Positions 40,101-48,373 of a stretch of DNA of 64,000 bases are shown here, piece by piece. How positions within the stretch are numbered: the first letter of the stretch is position 1; each line of letters begins with the position of its first letter. The notes under the pieces were generated by a model. It had not been told where the DNA came from. It made no database searches and worked only from the letters and a program-made list of their open reading frames with translations. Source of the DNA: Linepithema humile (Eukaryota; Arthropoda; Insecta; Hymenoptera; Formicidae); assembly GCF_040581485.1 (NCBI RefSeq), contig NC_090131.1, positions 23,200,532 through 23,264,531 on the forward strand, given 5' to 3'. A program made the translations under genes and the position numbers.

Positions 40101-43100
40101 AGAACGCACAGCAGATTAATAACCTGGAAACAAAATTCCATCCACGGACTTAGTTTATTGATAATCGTGTTGGCTATGTGGACGTGCACAGAATGTTCCA
40201 AAGTGACGGCAACCATAGTTCATCCTTTATTAAATTTCAATATCAAATTACGACACGGAAAAGTGTAGATATTAAGCAGAGTCTACGTGAGACAAATTTT
40301 CAATAACATATTTTGACATTTTTTATATTATAAGTTAAAAAAAAATCCAAGGTGTAAGAGTTTTCCTTTCTCCATTTTTATAAATCTGTCTTTTTTACTT
40401 TTTGCTTATCCTCCGCAGCTGCAATAAGATATCTTTCACGAAGCGGAGCTAATTTTGTAGTGTAACGACCAGACTATTAAACTTTACAATTTCGCAGTTA
40501 GAATTTTATTATTCTTTTTTTTTTTTATTACAAAGTAAGTTTGTCAATTTGCATGTAGAATCGTATTGCGAGCTACAAATTCACTGCAAGTCGCTACAAT
40601 GCGGCGTTGAATGCAATTCTTTTGCGCGAATCCGCGACAATGTATCTCGATATTGGTTGTATTGAGGTGAGGAGAAAAGCCTCAGTGAGCGGCGAAATAG
40701 GTGGGATAGACGTAATCGAACGGGGCGAGAAACAGAGTGGAGTATAGGCGCAAGCTCGGATCTTCCGCGTGCAATTCTAATCATCCAGTAAGGTCACGTA
40801 GCTACAACTACGAAGACGTATATAGAGAGTAAGGCGGGGCGGGGTTGCAATACTTACGGGTTCCCCGTTGAGCTTCCACGTAACGGTGGAGGCGGGCCGG
40901 GAGTTGCCTGAGGTGCAGTTCACTCGCAGCGTCTCGCCCACCGTTATGCGCTCCTTCTCGGTACGAATCATAGGATCCGTTTTTGGGGCGTCTAAGGCAT
41001 AATAATTATGTCGTTTAGCACATGCGACTGCTGCCACGGCACTAACTCGACACCTGGCGACGCGCCAGCACGGCGCCGAGGGCGTCACAGAGCGTACAGG
41101 AAACACTTGGACAACGACCCCGTCATGCTCGGTACCGACGACGAGGGCTAGTGTTTCCAGCGGATCCCTCGACGCCGCCGTCGCGCATTTTGTTTAACAA
41201 TTTGTAATCTATGTCACGTCGTGATATTCCCGCCGGAGTGTGTACGCTTATGTGATATATGAGTTTCCTCTTTGGCTGCGCAGGACCAGCTGCGTATAAC
41301 ACTCAACAACGTTAAAATTACGGGTTGTTCTTCAAAACTTATAATTTTTAAGAAAAGTCGTAATAAAGAATTTGTTCTGGCGATTAAAACGTGATTGAAA
41401 CAAAATTGTGACAATAATACAACGATGTGACATGATTAACTTTTTCATTACGCGCACAATTTTAGAAATATTAATTTTTAGTGAGAGTTTTATTTTATTT
41501 TGCATCTGTCAGAGTATTGCACAAGCATAAAAAATGTACCATTACTCTGAATCACATTTCACATCATATTTTAAATAAAAATGTTTGTGCATCAAAGGGT
41601 GAAAATAAAATTAGAAGAAAATGCGTGGAAATTCAGTCGGAAATAAACGAAATATCTTATTGGTGCATTACAGACTATATCGATTTTATCCGAATTCGGT
41701 GCTAGAGTCGCTCGTTGAAACCTCATATATGTATTTACGAAATATATTACCGTTACGAGATCGAGCACCGAAATAAACGGAAAGCATATGCGCGATCCTA
41801 GAAACGAAAGATTTATCTTCGATCGAAGCGATAGAAGTTTACTTAATCCCTAAGAATTGCGACACACTTACCCACTACTTCCATCTTGGCCCTTTCGATC
41901 AAAGTGTGGAAGGTAATGGCGTCGGACACCTCGCATTTGTACATCCCGGTGAGGTTTCTGGACACGCGCACCAATGTTACATCGTGCGAGTTCGATTTGG
42001 AGATCTGCAAAACGCAAAGCTTGATGTACCGTGCTCCACCTATGTGCTTTCGTTCCATCCTCTCTATTTTCTACGATTCTCCACCATCTGCTCGTTTTTC
42101 CCAACAGACGGGGGGTTTTTTTTTTTACGACAGTGTACGCCGTATCACCATTTTTCATGCGCGATAGATTCACGTCAATAGTTTTTTACAACCGCGTATC
42201 TCCCATAATCCTTCCAATCCTCGACGGTATTTTCGTGCCGATAATTCGCGCCGCGGTGTGAATTATTTTCGCGTAATCTCGTAAGAATTCATACGGAAAT
42301 TTCGCGAGCGTCTACAACATTTGAACATTTCCGATGTTGCTCCAATTAAACTTTACGCTTCGCAATCTCGAGTTGAGGGAAGGAAGTTTGTCGGGAAGCG
42401 GTGAATAAGATGCAAGGAATATTCATTACGGATGGTTCACCGCTTCGGGATAGTTAACGGTTCTTTTTATCCGGTGTTATGAGGGTGTTATGACCACAAG
42501 ACAGAAAATTAAATCTGCAAATCTGAATGATTGTGAAGACTTGTACTTGGTTATTCTGTCGACTGTCCGGACGCGAAACAGAGAGAGAGAGAGAGAGAGA
42601 GAAAGAGTGAGAGGGAACGATAATAAGTATCGATCGTGCATTCGGGCAACTTCGCTAAAAGCACGGATCTCAGTGAAACTGTCACCGAAGTAACGCCGTT
42701 CGCGAAGATTCCTTTCAAAACGACGTTCTTCGGAGTGCTTTTACAGGGTGGGGAGGGGGGGGGGGGAGGGAGACCTGATGGTGCTAGATATAGGTTACTG
42801 CGCGGACGAGAATTTTTTACCGGCACATCTTTGCAGAAAGCATCACGTCTTAGCTATCTCTTAGACGCCGAAAGAACAAAGGGCGAAAGTTTCTTGTCTT
42901 TGCAATATCGATCAACGTGACATCATTGATTCGAAACACGTGTATGACTTCTATGTCAAAAATAAAGTTAGCAGCGTGCTTCGACTTCGTACGCTACTTC
43001 CGAATATGCCGGAGAAATGTGCATATCTATCACGGAAACTTCGAATAGCGAGGGATGACGTAGAATTCTTGAATACTGAGTATTAAAATAAAAAGTTGGC

Positions 43101-46100
43101 ATAAAGATATGCACGGCGAGTTTCAGGCGGAAGTAAAGTTGAAGTAGAGCGGAACTCTTTCCGCAATAGCACGAGAACAAATGGTGATTTGAAAAGTATA
43201 AATAATAGGAATGTTAAAATTATAATTAAGTTATTGCAATTTTTATATGCTACATAATTATTCTTTTGCGCGAACTTAAATTCCGTTAAGCAGATTATTC
43301 GCGTTGCCGTACGTAAAAAAAGTTTTATACCGCAAAAAAAATCCGACTAATCTAAGCGCGGCCGCTTCTCCTTTTTCATTCGATGTCGCTGCACCGAATT
43401 CTCCTGATATTAAACATTGCCAAAATGCTCCGTATTTTCTGTACTGCTGATCGACTCTACGTTCGAACCTTTCCAGGTTTTAAATCTAAATCCCGCGATC
43501 CGCCCGTTTCTTTTTGCGCTGCACCGCTGCTCTTTTCCTCTTCGCAGGCATTTATATTCATCGCGGCGAGCGTCTCCGCCTCCTTTACAAACTATATCGG
43601 ATGAGGGGACAAGTCTTTTTCATCGTTTCTTCCGCTTCTGGCATCGGCGTGGACGAGACGCTCGATGAAAAATATCATTGAAAAGGGTTGTGCGCCGCGA
43701 CTATTCGGATCTGCCGGTGTGGAAACCAACGGGAGCCACGCGTTACCGCTTTTATGAAAAGTGTGAGCATGTACCTTATTTTTCACACGTCCTATATTCC
43801 TGATTAGATGAAGCCGTATGAGCAAATATACACGTATTCGTGATACGCATTGAAATTAAAGAAAAAAACAAACCTTTGCATCAGCAATTCGCGTTATTTA
43901 TCAACCGTGAAGTTTGTAATTTGATTTCTGAACATATTGCCTTTTTTAAGATATTTTCTTTTTACACTTACGTGTACCTTTATTCAACGCTTGATATGAT
44001 GTCTTTTTCTTTAAAAGCCCGCGGCAGCAATATCCGAGATTTTATTCCCCGTATTCGTTAAAACGTTACGAGTGCACAAGCAAGCTATTCTCTCTCGATT
44101 CATCGATTACATCGTAGTAACAATAGCTCAATACCGTTACATGGTATTACAGACCATGACTCATGTGGAACAAATATCGCCTATTCTTATATCGACTGAA
44201 AATACTCGCTCGGAGATATACGAGCCAATCGCGATAGACGATAGAAACTTAATCGAATAGTGAAAAATTATTATCCTAAATCTTCGGGCACGAACACCTT
44301 TATCACAGTGATCGCGTTTCACGTACCACGAGCGTTTTGTACAAAGCCATCGCTTTCCCTCGAGTTTAGTTCAGCGATAACGCAGCGATGATCGGCGAGA
44401 AGGATACTCTCAAGTGGCGCTAAAAAGACAAGATTGTCGATGTGCGGCTGCACGGATGGTAGCCGTTAAACGACGCAACGGCTTATCATCGCGGTAAAGC
44501 TGGAGATAGCAATCTCGTTATAACTGTCGCGACGTCAAAGGCGGATGATAGCGGAAAACGTCTTCCGAGTCTACACCATCGGCTATTTGTCAGCGCGGGC
44601 GTTGTAAATTCTTTGCATAAAGATTACATGCTCCAGTTATCGTTCTATCTACTTGATTTAAGACTGTAGGCTTTATATGCTCATGAAAATTCCCAGCCTG
44701 GCTTTTCCTATCTGTTTCAACTTGGATCGAACTTAACCCCTTCGCTGCCTCAAGCGATTGCAATCTCTCGGCGCTCATATGCTGACTAAATTGCCTTCAC
44801 TTCATGTGCATATTAAAAATTATGGTTTTCGAATATTTTTGTTAACAATTATTAATTTAAGTAGATAATTCAATAGATGGATAATTCAAAGAAAGAAAAA
44901 ATAAAGGAAGAACGTAATTAGTAGCGAAAAGGTTTAATCTTGCACTTTGTTCGATCAAGCTGAAACCGTGAGTCTCATAATAATTCGTCGAAAAATTGTT
45001 CGTGGATTATTTATTAAACTTTAGAAAAGATGCATCACAGGACATTCATATCGTTTACGTTGTTAATCGCTCTCGACTTGAGTTTTCTTGAAATACATAT
45101 TAATATCGAAAATTAGTGGACAAATCATGTTCCATATCGCTTGTACAATCATGCTGAAGCGCCCATATAGAAAATCCTGTAAAATAACTCCGAATCCATG
45201 TGGAGTTCCAGAAAGTTGGAAAAATTGAATCCTTACTGTCGCATTCGGAGGAAGAAATCGAGAAGACCGACTCATGTCAGATGAAGCCCCGTCAGCGTCA
45301 CTTTGCCATAGCTTCTCCCGACAGATTCCTCTTGCCGTATCGTCTTCTTTTCTCTCATCACCCTCTGTTCGTTTCACGTCTAGAAATATTTGAGACTTCA
45401 GAGTTCACCTGACACCCTTTAAGCGAATGCTACCACGCTTTTCCACCGCTATTTCCACGCCAGTCTTTATCCGTTCCTTCATTATTCCGCTCTTGCTTCC
45501 TCGCTTTCTTGTTTTGTTTCCCGCAGCTCTAATAATTCATTTGCGCTCTTACACATTACGTTCTTTATTCTTTGAGATGTTTTGCCAATAATTATATTTC
45601 CTTCCACCGATCTCTTTTTTTCCTCGCTCCACCGTATCTGCGTCATTTTTCCGGCAGTATCCTCTCTATCTAAGTTATGCTTTCACGTTTTTCTCCTTCG
45701 AAAGTTCTGCCCCACTTTCGTGCGCTGTACGACCGCTCCTTTGCGGTAATTATCGGCGAAGCACGTCGCAGATCCCACGAGAGTATTTTCCTGCAGGACT
45801 TCGGCGTGCTTCCTTTGAGTTGCCGGACAAAGGGCAACGAGAGATAGGAAGCAAAAAGGAAGTCAGCGCTGGACGCTATTAAATGTACACGCTCTACCGA
45901 GACGTATATAAGCGCGCACGTCTTCCTTGCGGCATTTTACTTGAGATATTTATGATCTCATTCATATTGCTGACCGTAAAATACATTAGATGAAATCGGG
46001 TAAGTATACCGGCGGAATTGTCGTATACAGATCAAAAATGTTGTTAGATAACTCAATTTCTTTGTAAAATGAAGGCATTATATGTATAATTTCATGACAC

Positions 46101-48373
46101 GTCTTTTAGATATTGCAAGAGTATATTTTCCATGTGATAACTATGAAAAAATACAATTTAAAATTAACGGTAAAAGAAGAAAATTAATAACGATAACAAA
46201 TCATCGTCACTGAAATAACAACTAGCTATCATTTATTCCGAGAAGAAACTAGGGAGTGATTAAAAACGATATTAATATAGTAATATCCTGTGACGCGTAA
46301 TTTTTAAAACAATGTACAAGCGATCCTTTGATGAATTACGAGACGCTCGATTCTAGTTTGCTTGAGAACAGTAAATCTAGATTGCTTTGTTCAAATTATT
46401 TTTAAAAAAATATTAAATTTTAGTCGCTATATATATATATATATATATACACGTGTATCAGAAGCCCCTCTGATTCTGATTTATTAAATTACTCGGACGA
46501 AGGTCAATGCATCATTGTCCGTACATATCGTGAGCGACTTCGTACTTCTTATGTAGTATCACTCGACACGCGCGAACATCCAGAATTAATCTCCAACATT
46601 TTTCTTCGATGGCTCGCATTCGAAGGGGGCGTTATACAAACCTACGGGATATTGCTTTCGCGCCGAGTGCTTTCTTGCGGAAAGGGGGATTCGATTTTCT
46701 CGAGCGTCGGAAAATTTAAGAAGAGTTGCACCTTCGAGGGACTTGAGAAAAAAGTCGGGCTGGACGGGCGGGCGGGCGGGTGGAGAGGGACGGCGCGTCG
46801 CGACGCGATTGCGGCGACGTTGAATCGACGTCAGTAAAACACGGAACTCGCTTGACCCAGGTTCGAGTTGTGCCGCGGTCGTAGTACACGCCATAAATCA
46901 GCCTATCGATCCCTTTCCTTGCCGGCGTCCGCGGGAGAAACTTTTGCCTTCGTCGTGACCATACCAGCGGAAAAATGGAAGCGCTCCGACGCATGGGAGA
47001 TTAGGGAGGCTTGTAGATGCTGCGGAGGAGGAGTTGGGGTTGGGATGCGGCGGCGGGGGAGAGGGAGGGAGGGGGGGGCTTGTCTAGGCAGCAGTACAAG
47101 AAGTTTCGCTTTTGGTCGGACGAGAGAGCGCGCGCGGCCAGATCTTCCCTCTTATCGAATCTACTTGCAGGCTGTGCTCTCCGCAGAAAAATAGATTACG
47201 GTCGCGGATCGAGCGCGAGTCGCAAAAAGATAGATCGTCGTTTACTCGTGAGCGCAAAAATTGGTGGCCGGCTTTAGTTCTTATCTCGACGACTCTTCGA
47301 AAGAGAGAGCTCACTTGATAAATGGATCTAACGGCGCATCGATATGCGCATCCCTCGGGGAATACAATTTATAATACACATCGTGCAACAAGAATGCAGA
47401 ACGCTGTGATTTAAAGTACAGTTTTGAGAATGTATATCTTTGGCATTCAATGAAACTTGAATGTTTCTCTGTCATCTATATTGTGCGAATTGTTGCGCCA
47501 ATTGTTGCGCCAATTGTTGCCCAAATACGTCGATGATTAAGTTTTACGATGAGAAAATTTAACTGTGATACTTGAAGCTTTAATCTTGTTTATTGTGGCA
47601 CTGCATAATTAGAATTTTTTTTATGATTTCAGATTGGCTTATCAGATGAGCACCATTCGTAATGAACATCATAGTGAACCGAGGTTAGTGTAATCATAAA
47701 CCTCTCCACGATAATGTTATTAGAGAGATAAGATTTTTATTGCAGACTAATTGAGAAGGCGGGTGTAATAAAGATAAACATACTCAATGATTCAGTTATT
47801 ATCGTAAACGAAGCGCTACTTATATTAAATATAAAATACGCAAAATGTAGGATTATCACTGTTGTTTTCATTTTCCGATTATTTGAATAATTTGTGGTCT
47901 TTTTTCGTTCATTGTTAATTTTTTCCACATTTCAATTTTTAGCTTAAACATCTTGATAATCAAGTCTCGACTCAATATTTTATTAAAGTTTAAATTCAGA
48001 AGTGAAATTAATTAACGAAAAAAGTTATGAGAATAAGTTATGAGAATATAAAGAGCATTATAATTTCTTAATTATTCCAAACATAATTTTATTCTCGAAA
48101 ATTTTTTTACTTTTAGAGATGCTGAAAATCGATTAGAAATTTTGAATTATCCAAAAGAGTTACTCACATTGACTTGTATACCAGCCACATCGTAGATACT
48201 GTAAGGTTTTGGATTCTCCGGTGAGTAGCGGTAAAACTGATTATCATTGAGAAACCATTGTACGTTGTACAAAGGTAAACCCTCCAGGTCGTAATGGCAC
48301 GACAATGTTACGGTATCGCCTGATCTCACCTTAGCCGGTACGTTTATCGTCAGATCTTTCAAACCTGTTGCAC
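19328..48373 (-). CDS. beat: Beaten-path (Beat) family Ig-superfamily gene, five-exon model, 5' end missing
   Basis: Joined in order 48373-48168, 42004-41872, 40991-40858, 34136-33893 and 19500-19328, the five segments stay in one frame: intron phases are 1 before A, then 0, 1, 0, 1, and every junction is GT..AG. The product is 296 residues without its signal peptide: Ig1 (Cys in TLSC, Trp in VQWF, Cys in YKCEV), Ig2 (Cys in RVNC, Trp in VTWK, Cys in LRCTAS), then a short linker and a hydrophobic segment. FYRYSPENP, KCEVSDAITFHT and TSGNSRPASTVTWKLNGEP are hallmark Beat-family stretches. Beat proteins are insect neuronal surface or secreted Ig proteins; the founding member acts in motor axon defasciculation and binds Sidestep, and other members bind Side paralogues. 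Three N-glycosylation sequons are visible (NIS across the A/B junction, NLT, NCT). I cannot say which Beat paralogue this is. No signal peptide or start codon is present in the model. Confidence 0.9.
22678..22724. repeat. Repeated GCATATTTGCATATTT motif
   Basis: The 16-base word occurs at 22678-22693 and again at 22709-22724, separated by a GTTT-rich spacer. Each copy contains the octamer ATTTGCAT. Confidence 0.85.
23807..23827. repeat. (TATG)n microsatellite
   Basis: About five tandem copies of TATG inside the last Beat intron. Confidence 0.9.
26395..26408. promoter_or_regulatory. Palindromic double POU-type octamer
   Basis: ATTTGCATGCAAAT is a perfect 14-bp palindrome made of two overlapping ATGCAAAT octamers on opposite strands. 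ATGCAAAT is the classical POU-domain octamer; a function here is inferred only from sequence. Confidence 0.35.
27520..27556. repeat. (ATT)n microsatellite
   Basis: About twelve tandem TTA/ATT units in the last Beat intron. It gives a false poly-tyrosine run in one plus frame. Confidence 0.97.
27810..27838. repeat. (CT)n-rich microsatellite
   Basis: Imperfect CTCTCTTT run in the last Beat intron, followed by other pyrimidine-rich sequence. Confidence 0.85.
28101..28130. repeat. (GA)n microsatellite
   Basis: GA run with one AA interruption. It could act as a GAGA-factor type element but is more simply a microsatellite. Confidence 0.93.
28339..28370. repeat. Diverged repeat partner of 28703-28734
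   Basis: GGATAC...GGAATTTCTAATCT is matched by GGATGC...GGAATTTCTAATCT about 364 bases away. The similarity fades outside the core. Confidence 0.4.
28703..28734. repeat. Diverged repeat partner of 28339-28370
   Basis: It shares the 14-base word GGAATTTCTAATCT and its flank with the upstream copy. Confidence 0.4.
28868..28924. repeat. 22-bp direct repeat carrying two octamers
   Basis: GCGCA(G/A)CCGG(CC/AT)ATGCAAATT occurs at 28868-28889 and 28903-28924, exactly 35 bases apart, with only three differences. Each copy ends in the octamer ATGCAAAT. Confidence 0.8.
29702..29997. mobile_element. Candidate Tc1/mariner-type MITE
   Basis: The left end CAGTCGTGGTTAAAA and the right end (reverse complement CTGGCGTGGTCAACA) form imperfect terminal inverted repeats with 11 of 15 matches. 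Each is flanked by a TA dinucleotide (29700-29701 and 29998-29999), the target duplication used by Tc1/mariner elements. The ends resemble those of Bari-like and Tc1-like elements. The interior is about 296 bases, AT-rich, with no transposase frame, so it would be a non-autonomous, decayed copy. Confidence 0.5.
32052..32069. repeat. Short (TC)n microsatellite
   Basis: TCTC run of about 18 bases in the last Beat intron. Confidence 0.85.
33893..34136 (-). CDS. beat: Beat exon D: second half of Ig domain 2
   Basis: 244 bases, entered in phase 0 after a run of T and TTTAG|ATTGAG, and left in phase 1 at AACC|GTAAGT. It encodes 81 residues and the first base of the next codon. Features in order: an acidic and basic linker (IEDNTIKYKIRSYKYPHEED), SLIEFRVTTEMF, the F-strand Cys in LHLRCTASIADVYRKS, then EDVPRIASITGESPPYNN. 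The LRCTASI-x-DVY and ASITG-x-x-PPYN stretches are diagnostic for the end of Ig2 in Beat proteins. The second domain uses LRC rather than the textbook YxC around its second cysteine, which is usual for this family as I recall it. It lies 6.7 kb from exon C. Confidence 0.92.
35491..35511. repeat. 7-bp triple repeat
   Basis: CATAAAG repeated three times in tandem without mismatch. Confidence 0.9.
35908..35940. repeat. Inverted repeat with 10-bp perfect arms
   Basis: TAATCGTGTG (35908-35917) and CACACGATTA (35931-35940) are exact reverse complements around a 13-base spacer. It could form a small hairpin. No longer precursor-like stem surrounds it. Confidence 0.75.
37071..37281. repeat. Tandem duplication, unit about 104 bp
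   Basis: Copy 1 (37071-37174) and copy 2 (37175-37281) both begin AACATTTTTTCCAG and share GGAAAGCATC, AAATGAGAAAATTTAA, GTATGAATTTGTTA and GTAGAC in order. Differences are scattered substitutions plus a six-base insertion in copy 2. Confidence 0.9.
38615..38634. repeat. 20-base T run
   Basis: Uninterrupted homopolymer in Beat intron C-D. It might be the tail of an old retro-insertion on the minus strand, but no source element was recognised. Confidence 0.9.
40858..40991 (-). CDS. beat: Beat exon C: first half of Ig domain 2
   Basis: 134 bases, entered in phase 1 after ATGCCTTAG|ACGCCC and left in phase 0 at GAACCC|GTAAGT. The codon split across the B/C junction is G+AC (Asp), giving MEVV-D-APKTDPMI. 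The exon encodes TEKERITVGETLRVNCTSG with the B-strand Cys, then PASTVTWKLNGEP with the C-strand Trp. This TEKER-xxxGE-x-x-x-NCTSG-x-S-x-P-x-x-x-x-TW-x-x-NGxP layout is typical of Beat Ig2. NCT is a glycosylation sequon. Confidence 0.93.
40992..41871 (-). other. Beat intron B-C (880 bases)
   Basis: Phase-1 intron between Ig1 and Ig2, with donor GTAAGT and acceptor CCTTAG. It is much shorter than its neighbours. I see no nested feature. Confidence 0.88.
41872..42004 (-). CDS. beat: Beat exon B: second half of Ig domain 1
   Basis: 133 bases, entered in phase 0 after the acceptor GTTTTGCAG|ATCTCC and left in phase 1 at GTGG|GTAAGT. It encodes ISKSNSHDVTLVRV, SRNLTGMYKCEVSDAITFHT and ERAKMEVV, with the F-strand Cys in the canonical YKCEV context closing Ig1. 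Splicing to exon A creates an N-glycosylation sequon (N from exon A, IS from exon B); a second one, NLT, lies within the exon. In known Beats the same stretch (V-L-x-x-V-x-R-x-x-S/T-G-x-Y-x-C-E-V-S-x-x...FHT) is the most conserved part of the first domain. The overlapping plus-strand open frames here are antisense shadows. Confidence 0.93.
42580..42607. repeat. (GA)n microsatellite
   Basis: GA run in Beat intron A-B with one AA interruption. Confidence 0.93.
42746..42771. repeat. G-rich tract
   Basis: A run of G broken only by single T or A bases on the plus strand, so a C-rich run in the nascent Beat transcript. It has G-quadruplex potential on the plus strand. Confidence 0.85.
44733..44937. 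mobile_element. Weak candidate piggyBac-type MITE
   Basis: The left end TTAACCCCTTCGCTGC and the right end (reverse complement TTAAACCTTTTCGCTAC) are similar terminal inverted repeats with one indel. Both outer ends carry the TTAA that piggyBac elements duplicate. The interior is about 205 bases with no transposase frame. The short repeats and the indel leave real room for coincidence. Confidence 0.3.
46428..46449. repeat. (TA)n microsatellite
   Basis: About eleven TA units, followed directly by the palindrome ATACACGTGTAT with a CACGTG E-box at its centre. Confidence 0.93.
46766..46780 (+). other. Canonical G-quadruplex motif
   Basis: GGGCGGGCGGGCGGG: four GGG runs with one-base loops, a strong textbook quadruplex pattern on the plus (non-template) strand... 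relative to the minus-strand gene this is the template strand. Confidence 0.75.
47048..47078 (+). other. Second G-rich tract
   Basis: GGCGGCGGGGG followed by GAGGGAGGGAGGGGGGGG. It is another quadruplex-capable run, about 280 bases from the canonical motif at 46766. Confidence 0.75.
47487..47522. repeat. 12-bp triple repeat
   Basis: AATTGTTGCGCC occurs about three times in tandem, the last copy with one change. Confidence 0.85.
48168..48373 (-). CDS. beat: Beat exon A: first half of Ig domain 1
   Basis: 206 bases. The acceptor is a pyrimidine tract ending TTTGCAG, with the exon starting at 48373 as GTGCAACAGG; the donor is AAT|GTGAGT just after 48168. It enters in phase 1 (one base of the first codon comes from the missing upstream exon) and ends in phase 0. 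It encodes about 68 residues: LKDLTINVPAKV, the B-strand Cys in VTLSCHYDLEG, the C-strand Trp in YNVQWF, then QFYRYSPENPKPY and the end at GIQVN. The spacing LSC-YDLEG...Y-V-W...EFYRY-P is the Beat-type Ig1 signature. The open frame runs upstream through the acceptor to an ATG at 48506, but the strong acceptor and the phase-1 entry expected after a signal-peptide exon argue that this stretch is intron. Confidence 0.93.

Larger units (their letters stand above)
34137..40857 (-). other. Beat intron C-D (6721 bases)
   Basis: Phase-0 intron splitting Ig2, with donor GTAAGT and acceptor TTTTTTAG. It holds a ~104-bp tandem duplication at 37.07-37.28 kb, an inverted repeat at 35.91 kb, a 20-base T run at 38.6 kb, a 7-bp triple repeat at 35.49 kb and single POU-type octamers at 38288 and 40547. 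No nested gene was recognised. Confidence 0.85.
42005..48167 (-). other. Beat intron A-B (6163 bases)
   Basis: Phase-0 intron splitting Ig1, with donor GTGAGT and acceptor TTTTGCAG. It contains a GC-rich patch at 46.6-47.3 kb with strong G-runs, a (TA)n run at 46.43 kb, a 12-bp triple repeat at 47.49 kb, a (GA)n run and a G-tract near 42.6-42.8 kb, and a candidate piggyBac-type remnant at 44.73-44.94 kb. No nested gene was recognised. Confidence 0.85.

Noticed and set aside
41868..42181. Plus frames of about 90 codons and an alternative minus frame.
   Set aside because: They are shadows of Beat exon B, whose frame, motifs and splice sites are clear.
47737..47928. Minus frame with a signal-peptide-like segment (MKTTVIILHFAYFIFNISSASF).
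   Set aside because: It lies downstream of exon A in gene order, so it cannot be the Beat signal exon, and it has no fitting donor.
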